Source: a virus. From it: DNA of 40,567 nucleotides. How positions within the stretch are numbered: the first letter of the stretch is position 1; every line of letters starts with the position of its first letter. The position numbers and the translations under genes are program-made. A model generated the notes under the pieces. The model saw only the letters and a program-made list of their open reading frames with translations. It was not told the origin of the DNA and searched no databases. Positions 1 through 7,424 of this stretch are shown piece after piece. The DNA lies in the IMG/VR virus record IMGVR_UViG_3300032893_000137, positions 1 to 40,567 of that record; one strand, written 5' to 3'.

Positions 1-127
1 TCCCGGCGTGACGTATCTGTGCGCCCCGACGGTGGCTGCCTCATGGGATACGCAAAGCGAATACGATGCCCTTGTGGGTGCGCGTGTGCGTTTTACGTTG
101 TCCGGCGGCGTGTACACCGTTGATGCC
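1..127. repeat. Left copy of the 127-bp terminal overlap
   Basis: These bases are identical to the last 127 bases of the window (40441-40567). The repeat is wholly inside a coding frame that continues correctly across the join. A length of 127 equals a common maximum assembler k-mer. The simplest reading is a circular or circularly permuted molecule of 40,440 bp, not a true physical terminal repeat. Confidence 0.93.
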
Positions 128-232
128 ACCGATAACTCGACCTATGGCCTTGTCGTGGAACCGCTTGATATTGCGCGTTATCCGGGCAAGGTTCGTTTCT
201 CGATCCGTTCGGGTGTCTCATACCTGTCCTAA
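1..232 (+). CDS. Decoration (head-stabilising) protein 1, 3' part; the gene begins at 40181
   Basis: This is the C-terminal portion of a protein whose first part is at the right end of the window. Joining 40181-40440 to 1-232 gives one 163-residue frame ending in TAA at 230-232. This half holds the YLCAP segment, the EYDALVGARV segment and the closing YPGKVRFSIR strand. Each has a counterpart in the next gene (239-739), so the two are tandem paralogues. Position between scaffold and major capsid, size and the Ala/Thr/Gly-rich beta character suggest a capsid decoration protein. That function is inferred from context and family resemblance. Confidence 0.72.
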   Translation, partial: PGVTYLCAPTVAASWDTQSEYDALVGARVRFTLSGGVYTVDATDNSTYGLVVEPLDIARYPGKVRFSIRSGVSYLS

Positions 233-238
233 TTTCCT

Positions 239-739
239 ATGGCCATGAACATCACCATTCGAGACGTGAATGCCTTCGGCAATCCCGGCTCGATGAAGTT
301 CACCGTGGCCTCCGGCACGACCTCTTCCATCACGCCGAACATGCCCGTAGCAAAAACGCTCGGCAACTCCACAGGAAACGTGGTGAGTGCGGCGGCAGAT
401 GCTACGCCTGTCGTAGGAACGGATTGGTTGGCGGGAATTGCCATGAGTACGTCCACGGAAACCGCTTCGGCGGCTGGAACCGTGGATGTCATGAAACTTG
501 TCCCGGATGTTGTGTATCTGTGTGATGCCGATGATGCGACGCTTATTGCCACTCAAGCCGATTACGACGCTTTGGTAGGTGCGCGTGTCGTATTCACGGA
601 ATCTGCAGGTACCTACACGATTGATCTTACGGATGGTGATGGATCGGATAATGGCTTGGTTGTTCAACCGAGCAATATTCTTCTCTATCCTGGCAAGGTT
701 GCCTTTTCCATTCGTAATGCGGTTGATTACTTCGCCTAA
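239..739 (+). CDS. Decoration (head-stabilising) protein 2
   Basis: This 166-residue beta-rich protein is a paralogue of the gene that ends 6 bp upstream. Both share the order PVAK.LGNS(S/T)G, ATPVVGT, LAGIA or YAGIA, AGTV, YDALVGARV and a final YPGKV strand. A proline at the PVAK segment and many small residues are typical of lambda gpD-like or related head decoration proteins. It precedes the major capsid gene, the usual place for such a gene. The start at 239 (ATGGCCATG) follows a pyrimidine-rich TTTCCTATG context with no Shine-Dalgarno; ATG at 245 is an alternative. Having two copies suggests two related surface proteins on one capsid, or a recent duplication that is diverging. Confidence 0.65.
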   Translation: MAMNITIRDVNAFGNPGSMKFTVASGTTSSITPNMPVAKTLGNSTGNVVSAAADATPVVGTDWLAGIAMSTSTETASAAGTVDVMKLVPDVVYLCDADDATLIATQADYDALVGARVVFTESAGTYTIDLTDGDGSDNGLVVQPSNILLYPGKVAFSIRNAVDYFA

Positions 740-766
740 TTATTGAACGACTACTTGTAAAAAAGT

Positions 767-1693
767 ATGTTTACTGAGTCACAGAATATCGCCATCGTGC
801 GAACCGAGCTGGACACCGTATTCTTCCAGCAGTTCGCCTATGACGGTACGGACCCTGGCATTGCCACGGCTCGCACGGGTCAAATCTTTAAGGAAGTGCC
901 GATTGATCGCTTGCAGTACATCGGTCAGATCAACTCTGACGTGGGTCTGTGGCCGAAGATCGGTGAAACGCAGACGGTCCCGACGGCTACCCCGAAGGTT
1001 GCCAATAAGTGGACGGTGCAGGTGGCCGACTTTGCCCAGAGCATTGAACTCTCGAAGAACCTCTTCGATGACAACATGCATGGCGTGTGGGCTAACGACG
1101 TGTCGAAGTTTGCTCGCAAAGCTCTGATCACGCAGGACAACAACGCGTTCGCGCTGTGGCGCAATTCGTTCACGACCCAGCTTACGGCTGACGGCGTGTC
1201 CTTCATCAACTCGGCTCACCCGCTCATTCAGGGTGGTACGACCTCGAACGTGATTAGCGGTGCGCTCACTTCAACGACGCTTAATAGCGGTATCATCGCG
1301 CTCCGTACTCAGGTGGACCAGAACAACGTCATTCAGGGTGGTGTGCCGAGCATCTTGCTTGTCCCGCCGGAACTCTTTAAGACGGCTCTCGAAATCACCG
1401 AATCGGCCCTTGTGTCCGATAGCGGTAACAACGCGCTGAACGTCTATCGCTCGGCCTATGGCATCCAAGTATGGACGAGTCCATATCTTGGTGCGGCGGC
1501 TGGCGGTTCCGCGACGGCTTGGTGGCTTATGACGCGTGATAACTCCGTTATCCGTGTGGTGCGTCAGGGTATCGAGACGGCTCTCCGCGACTGGCGTTAC
1601 TCGAACAACCGTACCTATCTTTATCAGGGTAACTTCCGTGAGGAAGTGTACGCTCCGGACTACTGTGGCGTGGTGGGCTCGCTTGGAACGTAA
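767..1693 (+). CDS. Major capsid protein (HK97-fold type)
   Basis: The protein has 308 residues. Its features match phage major head proteins: an N-terminal extended region with a DRLQYIGQI segment, a GETQTVPTAT loop, an SIELSKNLFDD helix region typical of E-loop and spine-helix capsid proteins, a SAHPLIQGG segment, a LVPPELFKTALEI P-domain helix and a WWL strand near the C terminus. It follows scaffold and decoration genes and precedes the adaptor gene, as expected in a head module. No protease gene lies nearby and the N terminus lacks an obvious delta domain, consistent with use of the separate scaffold at 39560-40126. The start has an A-rich leader (TAAAAAAGTATG). Confidence 0.85.
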   Translation: MFTESQNIAIVRTELDTVFFQQFAYDGTDPGIATARTGQIFKEVPIDRLQYIGQINSDVGLWPKIGETQTVPTATPKVANKWTVQVADFAQSIELSKNLFDDNMHGVWANDVSKFARKALITQDNNAFALWRNSFTTQLTADGVSFINSAHPLIQGGTTSNVISGALTSTTLNSGIIALRTQVDQNNVIQGGVPSILLVPPELFKTALEITESALVSDSGNNALNVYRSAYGIQVWTSPYLGAAAGGSATAWWLMTRDNSVIRVVRQGIETALRDWRYSNNRTYLYQGNFREEVYAPDYCGVVGSLGT

Positions 1694-1716
1694 GTTGATT
1701 CTTTTAACTTCTTCTT

Positions 1717-2130
1717 ATGGCGGGGACTAATCTATTCGCTCCCATTTCATCTACTTGTGATGTCGCCCTCACGAGTAATGAAGCGGCGAGCGCAAATGAC
1801 ACGGGCTTGGCGTATCTCGCCAAATGCACGGGTGCGCCGCCGACCACGGCGGGCATCTTCGCCCCCGGTTGTCTCATGATCCGCACGGACAACACGACCT
1901 TCTACCAGAACACGGGCACGGCGGCTTCTCCGTCGTGGACGTTGAACGGAACGGGGGCGGTTGGTCCGACGGGTCCGACGGGTTACACGGGTTTCACGGG
2001 TCCGTCCGTTACCGGTCCGACCGGTTACACGGGTCCGCAAGGTGCCACGGGTTACACGGGTCCCACGGGCTACACTGGTCCGACCGGGTACACCGGTCGC
2101 ACGGGTCCGACGGGTTACACCGGACCGTAA
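1717..2130 (+). CDS. Short collagen-like virion protein
   Basis: The protein has 137 residues. Residues 1-82 form a beta-type head domain containing [19 protein letters not shown] and [12 protein letters not shown]. From about residue 83 to the C terminus the chain is Gly-X-Y repeats dominated by GPTGYTG units. The coding repeats are near-identical at the DNA level, so the number of units may vary by recombination. It lies directly after the major capsid gene, so it may project from the capsid or neck, but which part it decorates is not visible. Two longer collagen-like proteins occur further right (11922 and 18372) with the same repeat. The leader is pyrimidine-rich (TTCTTCTTATG). Confidence 0.75.
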   Translation: MAGTNLFAPISSTCDVALTSNEAASANDTGLAYLAKCTGAPPTTAGIFAPGCLMIRTDNTTFYQNTGTAASPSWTLNGTGAVGPTGPTGYTGFTGPSVTGPTGYTGPQGATGYTGPTGYTGPTGYTGRTGPTGYTGP

Positions 2131-2191
2131 ATGTCAGTTTCCTTTCTTCCTCTTGGTCTCCTCCTAAGGGGACGAAGGATAAACTCATATT

Positions 2192-3418
2192 ATGTCCTAC
2201 AGCATTGCCAACCTGAAGAACGACGTAGCCGCGCGACTGCACGGCACGACCATCAACGCCATCCAAAACTTCTACGGGCTGTGCAATGCGGCGGCCTCGG
2301 ATATTCTGCTTCGGATTGATCCGCAGGAAACAAAACGCTTGGTAGAGACACCGCCTGTGTTTAATGGTGTGTGGGATTACGCCGTTCCGACCGACCTTAA
2401 AGGAAATAGAATCATTGATATCCGTCCGCAGTTCCGTCGCTATCCGAATGACATTTGGATTCAGGACTATAACCAAGAGTTTGATTTGACGAAGAGTGGC
2501 TTCCTCGAATCCTCATGGCAACCGACGTTCACAATCCAATTTAATAACTTTAATAAATACATCCGACTTAACTCTCCGAATCTCATTCCGGGGATTACCG
2601 TAAACTTGGCGGAAAGTATCACCGATAACGGAACATGGACGGTGGGAGGAGATGCAAGCAATCTTGCCGTGGATAACCAGAATTATATCGGAGGAGCTGG
2701 TTCCCTTTCCTTCGATTTAAGCGGTGCAACAGGAGAGGGTTGGCTTGAGAACTCCACGATGGACACGGTGAACTTGTCTAACCAAATCAATCAGGCTACC
2801 GGGTTCCTTTATACGTTCCTTCCTACGGCCGCTGACTTCAATTCCGTTGAATACCGATGGGGTTCAAGCTCGACGGATTACTACTCGGTCACGGTGACGA
2901 CCACACAAGAGAACACGGAGTTCCAGAATGCCTGGAACCTGCTTGCGTTTGAATGGCTCGGAGCGACTGTTACGGGATCACCCGATCCATCGAATATTAC
3001 CTATCTTCGCGTGACGTGGAACTATGATGTAGGCCAACCGCAAACGGCGGTTCACTTGAATGATATTACCTCGGCTCTTGGAACGGTTTTGGAGATGGAG
3101 TATTACTCCAAGTTCATGTTCCGTGACGGGGCGACCGGAGCCTTCAAGGAAAAAGCGACAAGTGATCTTGATCTCATCAACCTTGATACCGAGGCCTACA
3201 TGATTTATGTCAATCGTTTCCTGTTTCTCGCCTCACAGCAAAAGCAGGGCGTTGATGCCGTGTATGGAGACGGCCCGTTCTTCAACAACGAATATGAACG
3301 GGGAATCCAGCGTTATACCGGATTGTATAAATCCGAGGTTCAGAAACCCAGAAATTCCTATTATGTCCAGCCGAATAGTGCATATGGACAGTATCTAGGC
3401 TGGGGACGCTGGAACTAA
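2192..3418 (+). CDS. Head-to-tail adaptor-type structural protein
   Basis: The protein has 408 residues. The N-terminal 60 residues are helical and resemble the start of podoviral adaptor or tubular proteins (LKNDVAARLHG, NAAASDILLRIDP), followed by a WDYAVPTDLKGNRIIDI strand. A central stretch of about 150 residues (roughly 135-290) is rich in Gly, Asn, Thr and aromatic residues and looks like an inserted beta-sandwich of carbohydrate-binding type. The C-terminal part returns to helices (LINLDTEAYMIYVNRFLFL). Gene order after the capsid and before a nozzle-like gene supports an adaptor or connector role. A weak AAGGAT purine stretch lies upstream of the ATG. The family assignment is by context and pattern only. 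Confidence 0.55.
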   Translation: MSYSIANLKNDVAARLHGTTINAIQNFYGLCNAAASDILLRIDPQETKRLVETPPVFNGVWDYAVPTDLKGNRIIDIRPQFRRYPNDIWIQDYNQEFDLTKSGFLESSWQPTFTIQFNNFNKYIRLNSPNLIPGITVNLAESITDNGTWTVGGDASNLAVDNQNYIGGAGSLSFDLSGATGEGWLENSTMDTVNLSNQINQATGFLYTFLPTAADFNSVEYRWGSSSTDYYSVTVTTTQENTEFQNAWNLLAFEWLGATVTGSPDPSNITYLRVTWNYDVGQPQTAVHLNDITSALGTVLEMEYYSKFMFRDGATGAFKEKATSDLDLINLDTEAYMIYVNRFLFLASQQKQGVDAVYGDGPFFNNEYERGIQRYTGLYKSEVQKPRNSYYVQPNSAYGQYLGWGRWN

Positions 3419-3421
3419 TCT

Positions 3422-5869
3422 ATGCAACAAAATCAAGGCCAACCTGCGGCAAAAGCTCCTTCTTATAGTGCGGCCCGTAGGATGGGCGGTGCTTCACTTC
3501 GTGAATATCATTTGATCGAGAAGTTCACTAAGGGCTATCGCAATCGTGAGGATATTACGACCCTCCCGCCGGATGTCATGGTAGTCGGTTCACAAAACGT
3601 GCTGACGAATGTCTATCAGCGCGTTGGAATTCGTCGCGGTTATACTCTCGATGGGCAGAGGGACACGTCCCGTAATCCCGTTCTTTCCTCTTTTGATTGG
3701 GAACGGCATTCAGGCAATACGGTGCATGTTCGAAGTGGAGGAGATTATGCGAATAGCCTTGGTAAACTACAATTTCGGTACGTCGCCACGGCCGACGGCC
3801 AATCATGGGACGGGAATGTTTTTGTAAAAAACCAAGTGTATTGGATTGATTTGATTACCGATCTATCAGCTATTCAATTCAACTATTGTACTTTTTGGGA
3901 TTTCAATTCCGAACTCAAGGATTTCCTGCTTTTTGTAAACGGAGAAAGCAATATCCGTGAATGGACGGGAGGTGTTGCGGTCCTTAAATCCTCTTCGAAT
4001 GCAACGGGGGTGATTAAGACGTTCAAGCAATTCGGCGAAGTGAGTGCCGTTTCTATTACAAGCGGTGGGACGGGCTATGAAACAGGTGATGTGCTCACCC
4101 TTCTTACGGGAAGCGGTACGGCCTCGATTGAAGTAACGGCTCTTGCAGGCGTTATTACTGCTATCAATGTTATTCCCTATGGCGGAAGTGGCTATGCGGC
4201 AGGAACAGACGTAGCAACGCTTGGAGGACATGGATCGGGGGCCTCAATTCATATTGATACTGTGTACTCGAATGCGGGGACGGGGTATGCGATCGGAGAT
4301 ACGCTTACCGTCTCTACGGGAAACTTGGACGCGACCATGACGGTTACGGATATCTATGCCGCAAATGGGGCGATCGTTGCCTTTACGCTTACCAATCCCG
4401 GTACGGGCTATACGGTTTCCGTGGACGCGGTGAATGGCGGGAGTGGCACGGGTGCAACCTTCGATATCACGGCAATCGCTCAAGGGTATTTGGAAAAGGA
4501 AGGAACGACCTCTTGGGCCGAAGAAGGGTTTTATAATCTTCGCGCGACACGTCAGGTAACGATCAATGGGAATGTTTATACTTATACGGGAGGAGAAAGC
4601 ACGACCTTTCTTGTTGGTATTTCTCCCGATCCGACCGGCGAAGCCATTGGCTCGGTGGTCTTTCAGACTCCCGTGGTTACGCCAAACAGCGGCATGACGG
4701 GACTTCCGACCACGCTTAAAAATACCTTGATTGCCAACCTGAATAATCAGGTATATGTGGCCGATACGACGAACAGGAATGTCTATGTCTCCAAGGTGAA
4801 TAACTATCAGAATTACAGTTATTCCACGCCACGACTCGTCGGAGAAGGTGCGACGCTTACGCTCGATGGAACGCCGGTTGCTCTCATCCCCCAACAAGGG
4901 GCGATGTATATGAGTGCGGGGAAGGATCAATGGTATCAAACCGCCTTCCAACTTTCAGCCGATAATACGGCGGAGAGTTTTACGATCAATCGTCTCAAGA
5001 CGACTTCAAGAGAAGGGACGCAATCCCAAGCCCTGACGACTAAGATCAAGAATTATATCGCCTTCATTTCATTCGAGAAAAGCGCGAATACGCTTGGTAT
5101 TGACCCGAACATTCTCCAAGAACCCCGTGTAAGCGATCTGTCGGCTCCGATCGTGAATGACATGCAAGGGTATGATTTTACGGGAGGATTTTGCCAGTAT
5201 TTTCCGGGTTCCCCCACTTTCCCCGGACAATATTTGTTCTTCTCGGTTCCCGAATCGAGCTTGGTTCGTATTTACAACATGACAGACAGTAAAAACATGT
5301 ACTGGGAAGCTCCCCAGATCATGCCTTTAACCTGCTTTTCCATCATTGATGGCGATCTGTATGGCCATTCTTCCCAGTCCACCAATACATTCAAGCTGTT
5401 TGATGGTTATACGGATGATAGCCATGCGGTGAATGCAGTCGCGGCCTTTGCATTTAACAATGACGGCGTGCGAACGGTACAAAAAAGTTCCAACGGTTGC
5501 TATGTAGAGGGATATATCGCCGCAAATACGGATATTACGCTTACGTTACAGCGTGATGTGGACGGGTTGGCCTCCAATTATTCCACGATTATTAGCGGAA
5601 ATGACTCACAGATCGTTCCTCCGGCTCCCGATACGGCCTCTCTTGGAAAGACAAGTCTCGGCAAGAATAGCTTGGGCGGTGAAGCCGAGTTTGCTCCTGC
5701 AAACGCTACCCCTCCGAAGTTTCGTGTCGAAAAAACGTATAACAGGGTAGAATACTTTGAGGAGCAAGTTTCTTTTTCAAGCTATGGGACTGGATTGATC
5801 TGGGAAATCTTGGCCTTTGGCACCAATTCCGTGCCTTCGAGCAACGAACCTACTCAAATCAGACAGTAA
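3422..5869 (+). CDS. Tail nozzle or stabilisation-type protein with Gly-Tyr repeat insertion
   Basis: The protein has 815 residues. The N terminus carries segments typical of podoviral tail-hub or nozzle proteins (LIEKFTKGYRNREDITTLPPDVMVVGSQN, given here as a description of residues 31-61). A middle region, about residues 200-355, contains consecutive beta repeats built on S-G-G-T-G-Y..GD, GGSGYAAG, AGTGYAIGD and PGTGYTVS, a repeat type also seen in other phage tail proteins. The C-terminal part is beta-rich and propeller-like with NNQVYVADTTNRNVY and YMSAGKDQWYQ segments. It starts 3 nt after the adaptor gene and overlaps nothing. Nozzle (T7 gp12-like or P22 gp10-like) is the best guess from order and size. 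Confidence 0.55.
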   Translation: MQQNQGQPAAKAPSYSAARRMGGASLREYHLIEKFTKGYRNREDITTLPPDVMVVGSQNVLTNVYQRVGIRRGYTLDGQRDTSRNPVLSSFDWERHSGNTVHVRSGGDYANSLGKLQFRYVATADGQSWDGNVFVKNQVYWIDLITDLSAIQFNYCTFWDFNSELKDFLLFVNGESNIREWTGGVAVLKSSSNATGVIKTFKQFGEVSAVSITSGGTGYETGDVLTLLTGSGTASIEVTALAGVITAINVIPYGGSGYAAGTDVATLGGHGSGASIHIDTVYSNAGTGYAIGDTLTVSTGNLDATMTVTDIYAANGAIVAFTLTNPGTGYTVSVDAVNGGSGTGATFDITAIAQGYLEKEGTTSWAEEGFYNLRATRQVTINGNVYTYTGGESTTFLVGISPDPTGEAIGSVVFQTPVVTPNSGMTGLPTTLKNTLIANLNNQVYVADTTNRNVYVSKVNNYQNYSYSTPRLVGEGATLTLDGTPVALIPQQGAMYMSAGKDQWYQTAFQLSADNTAESFTINRLKTTSREGTQSQALTTKIKNYIAFISFEKSANTLGIDPNILQEPRVSDLSAPIVNDMQGYDFTGGFCQYFPGSPTFPGQYLFFSVPESSLVRIYNMTDSKNMYWEAPQIMPLTCFSIIDGDLYGHSSQSTNTFKLFDGYTDDSHAVNAVAAFAFNNDGVRTVQKSSNGCYVEGYIAANTDITLTLQRDVDGLASNYSTIISGNDSQIVPPAPDTASLGKTSLGKNSLGGEAEFAPANATPPKFRVEKTYNRVEYFEEQVSFSSYGTGLIWEILAFGTNSVPSSNEPTQIRQ

Positions 5870-5870
5870 T

Positions 5871-7421
5871 ATGCCTTCCATCCCCCGACGCTACGCACAA
5901 TTACAGCCGTTTACCCTTGCAGGGAGCGGCTCGAATCTTGGAGATACAAGTTTTACGCTTTCTTCCTTCAATGATATTGACGGAAATGCGCTAGCCATGA
6001 CAGCTTTTGGCTCAAAAGGCTATGGCACGCTTGAACCGGGAAGTGCGGCACAGGAAGAACAGATCAGCTTCACGGGAATTACGACCAATTCCGACGGCTC
6101 GGTGACGCTTACCGGCGTTTCTAACGTGGACTTCCTGTATCCCTATACGGAAACGTCAGGTCTCGCCAAAATCCATGCAGGCGGCGTGCGTTTCGTCATT
6201 TCCAATACCTCCGGCTTCTACGGGTCATTTGCCAATACTCTCGATGACGAAACGATCACGGGTGATTGGACATTCAGCACCACTCCACAGATTTCTAATG
6301 ATCCTGTGGCCAACTTGGATGCGGCTAACAAAGAATACGTGGACGGGGTGGCCGTAAGCGGTGCGCCGAATGCGAATGAAACGACGAAAGGTATCGTACA
6401 GTTGGCGACAAGTACCCAAACCCAAGCTGGAACGTCGGCAGGCTCAACGGGAGCGCGTTTGGTTGTTCCTAATAGTCTCTCAACGACGACAAGTGCGGGA
6501 GCAGGAAATGCAGGCTATGCGCCTATTCTCGGAGCGGCAGGCCTCCTTGATAATTCTATGCTTCCGAATTCTACGACTTCCGCGAAAGGCGTAAGCGAAC
6601 TGGCAACGGATGCGGAGCTTGCGGCCGGAACGGGAACGGGCGGAAGTGGGCCTTTGGTAGCGACGGGTTCGAGTTTTAACGCTACTCCGGATGATACGAT
6701 CGCGAATAACAGCAACAAAGTTCCTGTCTTGAATACGTCGGGTGTCATGGCTCAAAAGTTCATTGATGGAACAGGAACGAGTGGCGCGGCCATTAGTATC
6801 GGCCAAGGGCTTTACCTTAAAGCGTCGGACGGCTTCCTCTATCCCTCTATCGGAACAGGGGATGAAAGCACGTTTAGTTTTGTGGGAATTGCTCAAAGTG
6901 CCGCAGGAGGGAGTGGGACCGTCGTGCGTTTCGCCCGTCCGGGCCAAATTGCCACGGGGTTGTCCGGACTTTCGGCAGGCTCTTACTACTATGTGACCGA
7001 TGTAGCGGGTACGCTTGATACGACTCCGGGTACTCGATATGCCAAGGTAGGACAAGCTATGAGTACAACGACGATGCGTGTCATTGAACCTCACTTTATT
7101 GCTTCGGGCACATTGTCTCTTGGAAACAACACGGGCACGACGATCACGACGGGTTTTTATCCTACTTTTGTCCAAATCCAAGCGATTATTACGACAGGAA
7201 CGGCCAACAGTACCTCTCTTGGGAATGGTCAGAATCGTTCCATGACTTCGAGTGCATCTCCGACGGCTAATGCGTCAAAGGCTTGGAATGTAACAAACAC
7301 CGGAGCTGTGGTTCATTCGGGCACCGTAAGCAGTAAGTCCGCTACGGGTTTTACTCTTACTTCGGATAATAATGCAGGGAACCCTACTGCCACTCTCTAT
7401 TGGTGGGCCGAAAACCTCTAA
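5871..7421 (+). CDS. Tail fibre protein
   Basis: The protein has 516 residues. The frame extends upstream, but ATG 5871 immediately follows the previous stop in a TAATATG arrangement and fits the start pattern of this genome. The N-terminal 150 residues are a beta-rich attachment-type domain. The tail-fibre signature DAANKEYVDG follows at about residue 150. Then come fibre repeats with TTKGIVQLATSTQTQAGTS, GSTGARLVVP and ASAKGVSELAT-like units. The C-terminal half is Gly/Thr/Ser-rich beta structure ending in WWAENL. Composition, motifs and place after the nozzle gene support a receptor-contacting or fibre-anchor protein. Confidence 0.7.
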   Translation: MPSIPRRYAQLQPFTLAGSGSNLGDTSFTLSSFNDIDGNALAMTAFGSKGYGTLEPGSAAQEEQISFTGITTNSDGSVTLTGVSNVDFLYPYTETSGLAKIHAGGVRFVISNTSGFYGSFANTLDDETITGDWTFSTTPQISNDPVANLDAANKEYVDGVAVSGAPNANETTKGIVQLATSTQTQAGTSAGSTGARLVVPNSLSTTTSAGAGNAGYAPILGAAGLLDNSMLPNSTTSAKGVSELATDAELAAGTGTGGSGPLVATGSSFNATPDDTIANNSNKVPVLNTSGVMAQKFIDGTGTSGAAISIGQGLYLKASDGFLYPSIGTGDESTFSFVGIAQSAAGGSGTVVRFARPGQIATGLSGLSAGSYYYVTDVAGTLDTTPGTRYAKVGQAMSTTTMRVIEPHFIASGTLSLGNNTGTTITTGFYPTFVQIQAIITTGTANSTSLGNGQNRSMTSSASPTANASKAWNVTNTGAVVHSGTVSSKSATGFTLTSDNNAGNPTATLYWWAENL

Positions 7422-7424
7422 TAT

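Noticed and set aside
1-127. True direct terminal repeats as physical ends
   Set aside because: The repeat is within one coding frame and its length equals a typical assembler k-mer.
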